Source: JADLBR01 sp964651705
Lineage (GTDB): Bacteria > Verrucomicrobiota > Verrucomicrobiia > JADLBR01
Assembly: GCA_964651705.1 (NCBI GenBank)
Contig: CAZYWZ010000012.1
Location: 23,206-87,205, forward strand
Length of the DNA stretch: 64,000 nucleotides
Reading direction: 5' to 3'
Part shown: piece after piece, positions 44,431 to 53,200 of the stretch
Numbering within the stretch: position 1 is the first letter of the stretch
How the letters are laid out: each line of letters opens with the position of its first letter
Program-made: the position numbers and the translations under genes
Notes under the pieces: generated by a model
The model's database searches: none
Told to the model about the DNA's origin: nothing
What the model saw: the letters and a program-made list of their open reading frames with translations, nothing else

Positions 44431-46422
44431 TTGAAAGCGCGAAAGTCGATTTGGGGTGCGGCGGCAAGGCGGACGCGGGCCGTCATGGGCCTTTGGGTGT
44501 CATCGGGGGCGTTCGCCATGGCAGCGACTGGCGCCGACGCGGTCATCCCCCCGGGTCTGGCGTCGGAACTGGAGCGCGTTGACAGGACCATCGGCGCCGG
44601 GCCCTATCGGCCCGAGTGGACTTCCCTCGAGGCGCACAAGGATCCCGAGTGGTTTCGTGATGCCAAGTTTGGCATCTATACCCATTGGGGACCGGTGAGC
44701 GTCGGGGCGGAGGGCGGCCCCGGCGGCGTGCAGTGGTACGGGAAGAACATGTACGAGCCCAAGAGCCCGACCTTCGAATATCACAGGCGGAAGTACGGGG
44801 ATCAGAACGAGGTGGGCTACAAGGACATGATCCCGAAGTTCACGGCGGAGAAGTTTGATGCCGGGGACTGGGCGGAGCTATTTGCCAAATCCGGGGCCAA
44901 GTTTGCCGGGCCGGTGGCCATTCACCACGACAACTTCGCCATGTGGGACTCGCGGGTCACGCGCTGGAACAGCGTTGCCATGGGGCCCCGGCGCGACATC
45001 ACGGGCGAACTGGAGAAGGCCATCAGGGCGCGCGGCCTGAGGTTCATCACGACCTTTCACCATGGCTTCGCCTGGCAGTACTTCGAGCCGGCGTTCAAGT
45101 TTGACGGGGCGGATCCCCGGAACGCCGATCTCTACACCGAGCCGCACGAACCCAAATCGCCGCCGGGCCGGGGCTTCTTGGACACGTGGTTGGCGATGGT
45201 GACCGAGGTGCTGTATCGCTATCAGCCCGACCTCATCTGGTTCGATTTCGAGCTGGAGGCCGTGATTACGCCCGAATACCAGCGCCGGATGTTCGCCGCC
45301 ACATACAACTGGGCGGAGGCCCAGCGCCGGGAGATCGGGGTGGCCCACAAGCACCGCAATATCCACGAGCACACCGGCATCCTCGACTTTGAGCGCGGCC
45401 GCGAGGACCGGTTGGTGCCCTACCCGTGGCTGACGGATACATCCGTCGGCCCGTGGTTCCACCAGGAGTCTGAGAAATTCAAGACGGTGGACCAACTGGT
45501 CGACGTGCTCGTGGACATCGTGGCGAAGAATGGCTGCATGCTGCTGAACGTGGGACCGCTGGCCGACGGCACCATCCCGGATGAGGGCCGGCGACTGCTC
45601 CTGGGCATGGGCGACTGGTTGCGGGTCAACGAAGAAGCGATTTTTGGCACGCGGCCATGGAAGGTCTATGGGGAGGGTCCCACGCGGCAGGCGAAGGGCG
45701 GCGGGTTCAGCGAGCGCGCCGACCGGGATTTCACTCCGGAGGATATCCGCTTCACGACGAAGGGCGACGCGCTCTATGCGATTGCGCTCGGCTGGCCCGC
45801 GGATGGCAGGGTCTTGGTGCGATCGCTGGCATCGGTCGCGGGCAAGGTCGCGCGGGTGCGGTTGGTGGGGCACGCCGGCGATCTGGAGTGGTCGCAGGGC
45901 GAGGAGGGACTGCGGGTGAGACTGCCGGCGGAACGCCCCGCAGAGCATGCGCTGGCGCTCGAGGTGCGGGGCGAGGGCCTGAAGCCGGCGCCATTGCCCA
46001 AACAGGACACGGCGATCTGGCCCGACCCCGATGGCAGCATCCGGCTTGAGCCTGGCGCGGCGGCATTGCACGGCTCCAAACTCCGGGTCGAGCGCCGCCA
46101 TGACCACGATTACCTCGCCGCATGGAACAACCCCGCCGAGTGGGCCTCATGGGCCCTGCGCGTGCCCGCCAAGGCAACCTGCGAGGTCAGCGTCGTGTGT
46201 AGCACGCCCATCCGAGATACGGATTTCATCGTGGAGATCGCCGGCCAACGACTCCGCGGCACCGCGAAGAAGACCACCGACTGGTACGAGTACAGGACCG
46301 TGACCATGGGGCGCGTCGAACTGTCGGCGGGTGCCGACATCCAGTTGGCCATACGGGCAGCGGATCCTTCGGCATGGCGGGCCATCAACGTCCGCGGGAT
46401 CCGGTTGGATGATGTCAACTGA
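44431..46422 (+). CDS. Secreted GH29 alpha-L-fucosidase with C-terminal CBM-like domain
   Basis: The product has 663 residues. I chose the TTG at 44431 because GGAGGTG lies six bases upstream and the resulting N-terminus (MKARKSIWGAAARRT then a hydrophobic stretch) is a signal peptide; ATG 44410 is the alternative. Family marks: DPEWFRDAKFGIYTHWGPVS, FAGPVAIHHDNFAMWDS, and LIWFDFELEA with D272 as likely nucleophile. VNEEAIFGTRPWKVYGEGP is the usual post-barrel strand. The last ~120 residues (DHDYLAAWNNPAEWASWALR, then VELSAGADIQLAIRA) resemble a CBM6-type sandwich that could bind the substrate. Confidence 0.9.
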   Translation: MKARKSIWGAAARRTRAVMGLWVSSGAFAMAATGADAVIPPGLASELERVDRTIGAGPYRPEWTSLEAHKDPEWFRDAKFGIYTHWGPVSVGAEGGPGGVQWYGKNMYEPKSPTFEYHRRKYGDQNEVGYKDMIPKFTAEKFDAGDWAELFAKSGAKFAGPVAIHHDNFAMWDSRVTRWNSVAMGPRRDITGELEKAIRARGLRFITTFHHGFAWQYFEPAFKFDGADPRNADLYTEPHEPKSPPGRGFLDTWLAMVTEVLYRYQPDLIWFDFELEAVITPEYQRRMFAATYNWAEAQRREIGVAHKHRNIHEHTGILDFERGREDRLVPYPWLTDTSVGPWFHQESEKFKTVDQLVDVLVDIVAKNGCMLLNVGPLADGTIPDEGRRLLLGMGDWLRVNEEAIFGTRPWKVYGEGPTRQAKGGGFSERADRDFTPEDIRFTTKGDALYAIALGWPADGRVLVRSLASVAGKVARVRLVGHAGDLEWSQGEEGLRVRLPAERPAEHALALEVRGEGLKPAPLPKQDTAIWPDPDGSIRLEPGAAALHGSKLRVERRHDHDYLAAWNNPAEWASWALRVPAKATCEVSVVCSTPIRDTDFIVEIAGQRLRGTAKKTTDWYEYRTVTMGRVELSAGADIQLAIRAADPSAWRAINVRGIRLDDVN

Positions 46423-46506
46423 CGCGAAGGTTCCCGCAGCCGAACGCGCCAAGCGTTTGGCCGCCAACCGCCTGAGGCGATCGGCTAGGCATTTTCTCCA
46501 CCTGCG

Positions 46507-46620
46507 ATGCCCCGTTTCGCGGGGCATGGGATCTGGTGACTCGAGAATAGCCATAGGCCGTAGCCGAGACGGCGACGGTTTGGCGGGTCCGGCGGGCCAA
46601 ACGCTCACGCGTCCGGCTAC
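46507..46620. repeat. Hairpin and GTAGCC-headed palindromic element
   Basis: ATGCCCCG...CGGGGCAT near 46507-46527 is the short form of the GGTGGTGCCCCGCG tail seen with other repeats. It is followed by the leader GACTCGAGAATAG and by GTAGCCGAGACGGCG...GTCCGGCTAC (46560-46620). It fills the middle of the ~300-base space after the fucosidase. The remaining bases show no gene. Confidence 0.65.
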
Positions 46621-46728
46621 CTTCTGCCATTCGGCATTTTCCCCGCCGATGGTGGCTGTCGCGGAGGACCTGATTCCCAGCCCATCGAGCCGTCGTTCAA
46701 CAACGGTTTTCCTCCGCGGCAGAGACCC

Positions 46729-47841
46729 GTGACCCCGATCCTCCAAACAGCTCTGATGACATGGGCGCTGATGGCGGCGGTCGGCGCGAGCGCGGGCCCT
46801 TCACCGGGATCGGCCCCCGGGGTATCGCCGGAACCCCTCTTTCAATACCGCGTCTTGGCCCAGTCGTTCCGGAATGCACCGACCAACACCCCGGAGAGGG
46901 TGGCCGCGGACCTGCGGCAATTTGTTCCGGACGACATCCGCCGTTGGACGGCCATCAGCCTCGTGCTCTCGGCGGCTGGCTACAATTATCTCGGCGGCGA
47001 TACCCCGCTTGAATTCTGCAAGCGTTTCGACAGGCAGGGATACCGCTTTTTCATCGAGATCGCCGATCCCGGGATCCCGGATCCGCCAGAGAGGCGGATA
47101 TTCCTTCGGCCCGAGCAGATCCGAGAGATTTTCCTCGAGTGCCCGAACTGCATCGGGGCGGAGACGGGCGAGACGTTCTGGGCCTTCACCGGCGGCGACA
47201 ATGCGAGATCGGACCAATGGCTTTTGGATGTGTTGCGGGCCTGCGCGGAAAATCGGCGCTGGTTCGTATTGGGGGAGGGGACGTGGAACAAGGGCCACTG
47301 GACGCGTTTCTTCTTTAAACACCACGACGCCCTGCGGGCCGATGGCATCGGGCGATGGCTGGCTGCGATGCACAAGAACACAAAGCCCTGGGCCACGCTA
47401 CAGAACATGGCCGCCCTCCAGGGTGCCTGGATGACGGGCCTCGTCGGAAACCATGGCCTGTGGAACGACCAGTGGGCCTGGACATATTCCTCGTTTGGCG
47501 ATGCCAACCAGTTCCCGCCCTACAACAAGGCCGACCACAACGAGCGCAAGATACCCTTCCAGAGTCTCATTTTTGGCAAGCGGGAGGGGAGGGATCGCTT
47601 CTGGTTTCAGGCGAACGGGTATCACGGCGACGGGGTCACGTTGGGCCAGCGGTACCAGTGCGCGCCGAAGCCCACGGTCATCACCTTCACCTGCCGGCGT
47701 CAACCGCGGGTTGCCGTGGAGGATGGCCGCGAGGGCCGGATGCGCATCGTGACGCCATGGGACGCCGGCACGGGACGGACGACGCTGTCGCTGGACCATG
47801 CCGACGGGGCGGTCAATTTCACGGTCGGGTGCGCGCCATGA
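46729..47841 (+). CDS. Secreted TIM-barrel-like protein, possibly GH98-related
   Basis: The product has 370 residues with a hydrophobic N-terminus (PILQTALMTWALMAAVGASA); the start codon is a GTG. Segments such as FCKRFDRQGYRFFIEIADPG, then CPNCIGAETGETFWAF and VLRACAENRRWFVLGEG, look like successive strands of a (beta/alpha)8 barrel. The sentence-like order 'C-P-N-C-I-G-A-E-T-G-E' recalls the acid/base strand of GH98 endo-galactosidase-like proteins. I treat that as a lead only. Its stop overlaps the next gene's ATG (ATGA), so the two are probably co-translated. Confidence 0.5.
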   Translation: MTPILQTALMTWALMAAVGASAGPSPGSAPGVSPEPLFQYRVLAQSFRNAPTNTPERVAADLRQFVPDDIRRWTAISLVLSAAGYNYLGGDTPLEFCKRFDRQGYRFFIEIADPGIPDPPERRIFLRPEQIREIFLECPNCIGAETGETFWAFTGGDNARSDQWLLDVLRACAENRRWFVLGEGTWNKGHWTRFFFKHHDALRADGIGRWLAAMHKNTKPWATLQNMAALQGAWMTGLVGNHGLWNDQWAWTYSSFGDANQFPPYNKADHNERKIPFQSLIFGKREGRDRFWFQANGYHGDGVTLGQRYQCAPKPTVITFTCRRQPRVAVEDGREGRMRIVTPWDAGTGRTTLSLDHADGAVNFTVGCAP

Positions 47842-48815
47842 GAACGGTCATCGGCGCGGCCTGCGCATTGTGCCTATCCGCTGCGGGCACGGCGTGCGCG
47901 GAACCCGCGGCCAAGGTCGCCTTATCCGCGATCCCGTCCCCGATCCTGTTTCGGGGCGATGCCGCGACGGCCTATCGCGATCCGGCGGCGATCTACCACG
48001 AGGGGTGGTTTCGCCTGTTTTTCACTCTGGTCAAGATCGAACCGGACGGGCGGCCGTTTTCCTACTTGGCCTGGAGCAAGAGCCGGGATCTCGTGGCGTG
48101 GAGCGCGCCCCAGGTGCTCACCCCGCGCGATCAGCGGCTCAACTATGGCAGCCCGGGCAACATCGTGCGGCATGGGGGCGAGTGGGTCCTGTGCCTGCAG
48201 ACGTACCCGAGGCCCGGCGGCGAGAAATACGGGAACCGGGATTCGAGGATCTGGACGATGCGCAGCCGGGATCTGGAGACGTGGGGAGAGCCCGAGCTGC
48301 TGCGCGTCAAGGGGGCCGCTGTCCCCCGCGAGGGCATGGGGCGCATGATCGACCCCTACCTGATCGAGGACAAGGACGAGCCTGGAAAGTGGTGGTGCTT
48401 CTACAAACAGGACGGGGTGAGCATGTCGTGGTCGCGCGATCTCAGGAACTGGACCTTTCATGGGCGGACCGCGGCGGGTGAGAATGCGTGCGTCGTCGTC
48501 GATGGCGGCGAGTACGTGCTGTTCCATTCGCCGCCGAACGGCATCGGGGTCAAGCGCTCGCGGGACCTGAGGGCGTGGCGGGATGAGGGGCTGCTGACGC
48601 TCGGGCAGCCGCATTGGCCCTGGGCGCGAGGGAGGCTGACGGGCGGTTTTGTTCTGGATCTGCGCCGGGAGCCCACCGTCGGCAAGGCGCTGATGTTCTT
48701 TCACGGCTCGGACTTTCCCGAGGAAGACCCGCGCGGTGGATTCGACAGTTTTGCCAGCATCGGCATCGCCTGGAGCGAAGATCTGGAGTCATGGGACTGG
48801 CCTAAGGAGGAATAG
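47838..48815 (+). CDS. Secreted GH43/GH117-like five-bladed propeller protein
   Basis: The product has 325 residues with a signal peptide (MRTVIGAACALCLSAAGTAC). Repeating blades are visible: AYRDPAAIYHEGWFRLFFTL, LAWSKSRDLVAWSAPQVL, RMIDPYLIEDKDEPGKWWCF and MSWSRDLRNWTFHG. The YRDPAA and IDPYLIED aspartates match the base and modulator positions of clan GH-F enzymes; the acid Glu is less clear. It may hydrolyse arabinosides, xylosides or anhydrogalactosides. Its position directly behind the barrel protein suggests they act on the same substrate. Confidence 0.72.
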   Translation: MRTVIGAACALCLSAAGTACAEPAAKVALSAIPSPILFRGDAATAYRDPAAIYHEGWFRLFFTLVKIEPDGRPFSYLAWSKSRDLVAWSAPQVLTPRDQRLNYGSPGNIVRHGGEWVLCLQTYPRPGGEKYGNRDSRIWTMRSRDLETWGEPELLRVKGAAVPREGMGRMIDPYLIEDKDEPGKWWCFYKQDGVSMSWSRDLRNWTFHGRTAAGENACVVVDGGEYVLFHSPPNGIGVKRSRDLRAWRDEGLLTLGQPHWPWARGRLTGGFVLDLRREPTVGKALMFFHGSDFPEEDPRGGFDSFASIGIAWSEDLESWDWPKEE

Positions 48816-48908
48816 CGGGCGGTCTCCGGAGGCTGTTGCCCCGCTCATGATTTGGCGATAATCTCCGAATCCTGAGTGGACCACTACCTGCGCCCGTGTG
48901 TCTTGGCC

Positions 48909-49117
48909 ATGGCGCTTCTTTTGGTGTCACCCTCCTTTTCGAGGGGAGGCGCCGCGCGCAAAAATCGCTGACGTCTGCGTGTATGGCGCGACGCCAAGGG
49001 GCATCCTGGCGGCCGTTGCGGTGCGGCGCGAGGGGCGGAGCGCGGTTGTCGTGGAGCCGAGCCAGGCCGGAAAACCGGAGCCCGCACGGCATCCCGTCGT
49101 CGGGCAGCGCTTCGTGC
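48909..49117 (+). pseudogene. N-terminal fragment of an FAD-dependent oxidoreductase
   Basis: A signal-like start (MALLLVSPSFSRGGAARK) is followed, after skipping one A in a run of five near 48960, by IADVCVYGATPRGILAAVAV and REGRSAVVVEPS. That is the FAD-binding N-terminus of PF12831-type oxidoreductases (DVVVYGAT-x-G-G). The sequence breaks off after the EPS strand end. The homopolymer makes either a real frameshift or a sequencing error possible, but the missing remainder shows the gene is dead. Confidence 0.65.
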
Positions 49118-49138
49118 CCGAGGATGCATTGTCTTTTT

Positions 49139-49199
49139 CTGAACGAACGCCAGCCGGCCTTCACCATCTACGCGTGGAGTGAATTCTCCGAGGGCGGGA
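49139..49199 (+). pseudogene. C-terminal relic of a glycosidase-like protein
   Basis: About 20 codons read LNERQPAFTIYAWSEFSEGG. The phrase 'YAW-(N/S)-E-(F/W)-x-EGG' ends the last barrel strand of several glycoside hydrolase and WbsX-like families. It is fused directly to the FAD remnant and stops at the 3' end of the AraC-type gene. The ~95 bases from 48816 to 48908 hold nothing recognisable. Confidence 0.45.
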
Positions 49200-50141
49200 T
49201 CATGTCTTGCCGTAGCGGCGAAGCGACGCGCGGTAGGCCGATGGCGACACCTGCATCTGGCGGGTGAAGACGCGCGTAAAATAGGGCGGGTCGTCGTAGC
49301 CCACCGCGGCGGCGACCTCCTTGATGCTGAGCTCGGTGCCCGCCAGCAGGCGGCGGGCCTGGTTCAGGCGCCCCGCCAGCATGAAGTTGAACGGCGTCGT
49401 CCCAAACAGCGCGCGGAACCGCCGATGAAAGTAATTTGGCGCGAGCCCCACCTGCCCCGCGATCCGTTCCAGCGATGGGTTCTCCCGGAAATGCGACTGC
49501 ATGAAGTCGAAGGCCCCCTTCAGCCGATAGTACTCCGGCTGAAACGCCCGCACCCGGCCCTGGTCGAGCGTCTCCAGGAGACGCGAGATCAATCCCAGCA
49601 GCAAGGCCTGGACGCGGCAATCGAGCGCCGGCGAACTGTCCTTCCGGGGCCGGCTCTGCTCGGTGAACGGTTCCTCAAAGATCTCGCAGATCTCGCGGTA
49701 GCTGGTCCAGCAGATAGCGCAGGTACAGCGATTCCGGGACGAAATGCACCCAGTNNNNNNNNNNNNNNNNNNNNNNNNNNNNNNNNNNNNNNNNNNNNNN
49801 NNNNNNNNNNNNNNNNNNNNNNNNNNNNNNNNNNNNNNNNNNNNNNNNNNNNNNAGCTGGTCCAGCAGATAGCGCAGGTACAGCGATTCCGGGACGAAAT
49901 GCACCCAGTACACGCTCATCTGCCTCGGGCAGAGTTGGCGCCGCAGGCGGAAACCGGAGATAAAGTAGACGCGCTGCGGGACCAGCGCGTGGCAGCCGCC
50001 GGCCATCTCCAGGCGCGCCCGGCCGCCCACGGGAAAGTACAGCTTATAGCACTGGTCGATGCCGGTCGCCGGCTTGCTCCATGTCGGGTCACAGCGGTAG
50101 AACCCGCCGGACAGGAGCACGAGATTGAAGTCGTCGATCAT
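49200..50141 (-). CDS. AraC-family transcriptional regulator, broken by the assembly gap
   Basis: The N-terminal part (from ATG 50139-50141) is a cupin-like sensing domain: MIDDFNLVLLSGGFYRCDPT, then GGCHALVPQRVYFISGF. The C-terminal part holds two helix-turn-helix units: PSLERIAGQVGLAPNYFHRR and IKEVAAAVGYDDPPYFTRVF. This is the normal AraC/RhaS layout for a carbohydrate regulator. The 100-N gap lies in the middle, with the same 55 bases on each side. Joining the copies directly shifts the frame by one base into a stop, so the central ~10-40 residues are unreliable. It is divergent from the multidomain fucosidase (~100 bases apart) and probably controls it. Confidence 0.8.
   Translation of the reverse strand: MIDDFNLVLLSGGFYRCDPTWSKPATGIDQCYKLYFPVGGRARLEMAGGCHALVPQRVYFISGFRLRRQLCPRQMSVYWVHFVPESLYLRYLLDQXXXXXXXXXXXXXXXXXXXXXXXXXXXXXXXXXXTGCISSRNRCTCAICWTSYREICEIFEEPFTEQSRPRKDSSPALDCRVQALLLGLISRLLETLDQGRVRAFQPEYYRLKGAFDFMQSHFRENPSLERIAGQVGLAPNYFHRRFRALFGTTPFNFMLAGRLNQARRLLAGTELSIKEVAAAVGYDDPPYFTRVFTRQMQVSPSAYRASLRRYGKT
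49755..49854. other. Scaffold gap of 100 Ns flanked by a 55-base duplicate
   Basis: Exactly 100 undetermined bases. The 55 bases before the gap (49700-49754, AGCTGGTCCAGCAGATAGCG...) are repeated immediately after it (49855-49909). This is the mark of two contigs overlapping by 55 bases that were joined with a standard 100-N spacer instead of being merged. The true gap length is unknown and may be close to zero or negative. Confidence 0.97.
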
Positions 50142-50239
50142 CCGCGCGGAGTGAGGTTAAGATCGTGCAAGTATTTGGAAAGATCATTCATGGACGGCGA
50201 TGTGCCGGTCTCCCTATCCTGGCATCCGGAGGACGACGC

Positions 50240-53200
50240 ATGCATCGGACACTGGCGGCATGGATCGCGGCCATCGGCATTATCGGCGGCAGCTTGGCCC
50301 GGGCGGGGGCTGCGACGGACATGCAGAAGAGGGCGGAGGAACTCCAGGGCCTCCGCTGGGGGATGTTCGTGTGCTGGAGCTTCAGCACCTTCTCCGGCAA
50401 GGAATGGACGCCCGGCGTCGGGGACGTGTCCTTCTTTCGGGCCACCGGCTGCGACACCGACCAGTGGGCGCGCACGGCGAAGGAGGCGGGGATGGGATAC
50501 ATCCTGTTCCTCACGAAGCACCACGACGGCTTCTGCCTGTGGGACACGGAGACGACGGACCGCAAGGTGACGAAGTCGCCGCTGGGACGCGACGTGCTGG
50601 CGGAGTTGCGGCGGTCGTGCGACAGGCACGGCATCAAGCTGGCGCTCTACTTTTCCGAGGGCGAGTGGGGCTGGCCGGGCGCGGTCGATGGCAAGGGCTG
50701 GCGCGAGGGGGTCGGCAGGAACCCGGAGATGAAGAAGGCCCAGCTCAAGGAACTGCTGACGCAGTACGGGCCGATCGAATACATCTGGTTCGATCACGCG
50801 GTCGGCGATGGCGGGCTCGGCCACGCGGAAACCATCGCGTGGTGCAAGCGATTCCAGCCGGGCTGTTTCGTTGGCTTCAACCACGGCGACCAGGAGGGCG
50901 CGGACATCCGGCTGGGAGAGCGGGGGAGGCCGGGTCCGTTGGATGATCATGCGGCGGCCGGCCCGCACATGAGGGATGCGCCCGCATCGACATATCGGCT
51001 GGCGGAGTTCACCTACCCGATCCTGCCCAAGCACAAGGGCGGCGCGGCGTGGTTCTACTCGCTGCCGGAGCATGACGGCCTCTGCCTCCCTGCGGAGAAG
51101 CTTTACCGCGACTACCTCGGGGCGGTGAAGTTCGGCAACATCTTCTCGATCGATGTCGGGCCGGATTACGCCGGCAGGCTGCGCGACATCGACGTGGCGA
51201 CGCTGCGCCGGGTCGGCGAGATGATCCGGACCAGGGCGCCGCTGCCCGAGCCGATACGCGCCTTCTGCGTGGACGTCAACTGGGGGCCGGGCGGCACGAA
51301 CGGTTTTGCACCGCCGGGCCTCTGGGCGGACGGCGATCCGGAGAAGCACGTCGCGTGGTACGGGGCGCTCGGGGCGAACGTGATCCAGACGTTCGCGGTC
51401 TCCTGCAACGGCTATGCCTGGTACAAGGGAGGCAAGATCCCCGCGCAGCCCGGCCTCGCGCGCGACTTCCTGCCGGAGGTGGTCCGGCTCGGCCACGCGA
51501 AAAAGATGCAGGTCATGGGCTATTTCTGCATCGGCGCCAACACGCGCTGGGCGCTGGAGCATCCCGATCTCAGCTATGGCGTGCCGAGCGCCTGTCACCT
51601 GCCCTTCACCGACGAGTACCTCGATTACCTCGCCGGCGCCATCGAAGAGGGTCTGGCCAAGGGCGGCATGGATGGCTTCATGGTGGATTGGGTCTGGAAC
51701 CCGACCGACAAGGTGCGCGCCGGCAAATGGCTGCCCGCGGAGCAGCGGCTCTTCGAGAAATTGATGGGGCAGCCCTTCCCCGGCGAGGAGAGCCTCACGG
51801 CGCAGGCAAAGCTCGCGTACGAGCGGAAGGCGATCGATCGCTGCTGGGAACGCATCCGCTCGACGGCCAAGCGCGCCAAGCCCGATTGCGTCATCTGGCT
51901 CTCGTGCAACAAGGTGGACGATCCGACGATCGCCGGCTCGCGGATGCTGCGGGAGGTGGATTGGATGATGGACGAGAGCGGCAGCCCGGAGGCGATGCGC
52001 CGCATCGCGTCAACGCTGGGGCCGCACACGAGGCAATTGGTCTGCGTGGTGGGATGGGGCGACCGGCACGATGCCCGAAAGATCTGCGCGGAGGCATCCG
52101 AGGGCGAGTTTGGCATCTACGGTTTCGCGAAACCAAATCCCGATTCGCTGCCGCTGCCCGTCGCCACATATTTCGCCCAGCCCATCGAATCCTTCAAGGG
52201 CAACGACCGCAATATCGCGGTGCTCGCCCATGTGTTCAACGGCAAGCCGCTGCCGCCGCCAGCCCCCGCCGTTGCATCACTGCCGGGCGGAGGGACCGCG
52301 CGGGCCTCCTCCGAATGGGGCGCGGCCTACGGTGCGGGCAAGGCCTTCGACGGCGACGAGACCAAGCGCTGGGGCGCGGCGCCGAACTCGCGGGCCGGAT
52401 GGCTGGAGGTGGATTTCGGCGAGGAGAGGGAGATCGATCGGGCCATCGTGATGGAGATCGGGTTCCCCCGGACGGAGAAGTTTGTGATCGAGTGCAAGCG
52501 GGGCGAGGCGTGGGAGGCGCTGGTGACCGGCGCGGGCATCGCGGGGCGCCGGCTGTATCCGTTCAAGCCGGTGAAAGCCCGCCTATTCCGGCTGAACATC
52601 CTGGCCGCGAACGAGGTCCCGACCATCGAGGAATTTCGACTCCTCGCACCCGGCGCGCCGCTGCCGGCATCGATGGTCGACGAGGAGCAGAAACAGGCGA
52701 GGCTGAGATGGTTCCACGAGGCAAAGTACGGCCTCTTTATCAACTGGGGCCTGTATTCCATTCCCGCGGGCGAATGGAAGGGGCAACCCGTCGCCGGCAT
52801 CGGCGAGTGGATCATGAACCGGGCGAAGATCCCGGTGAGGGAATACGAGCCACTCGCGAAGCAATTTAACCCGACGAAGTTCGATGCCGACGCGTGGGCG
52901 CAGCTCGCCGTCGATGCCGGGATGAAATACCTGGTCTTCGACTGCAAGCACCACGACGGGTTCGCCATGTACCGGTCCCGGGTGAGCCCGTATAACGTCC
53001 ACGACGCCACGCCTTGGAAACGCGACCCGTTCAAGGAACTCCAGGGCGCGTGCGCGAAACGCGGCATCCGGCTGTGCTTCTATTATTCTCAGGCGCAGGA
53101 CTGGCACGATCCCAACGGCGCGGGAAACGAGTGGGATTATGGGCCGGAGGACAAGAAGGACTTTGACCGATACCTGCGCGACAAGTCCCTGCCGCAGGTC

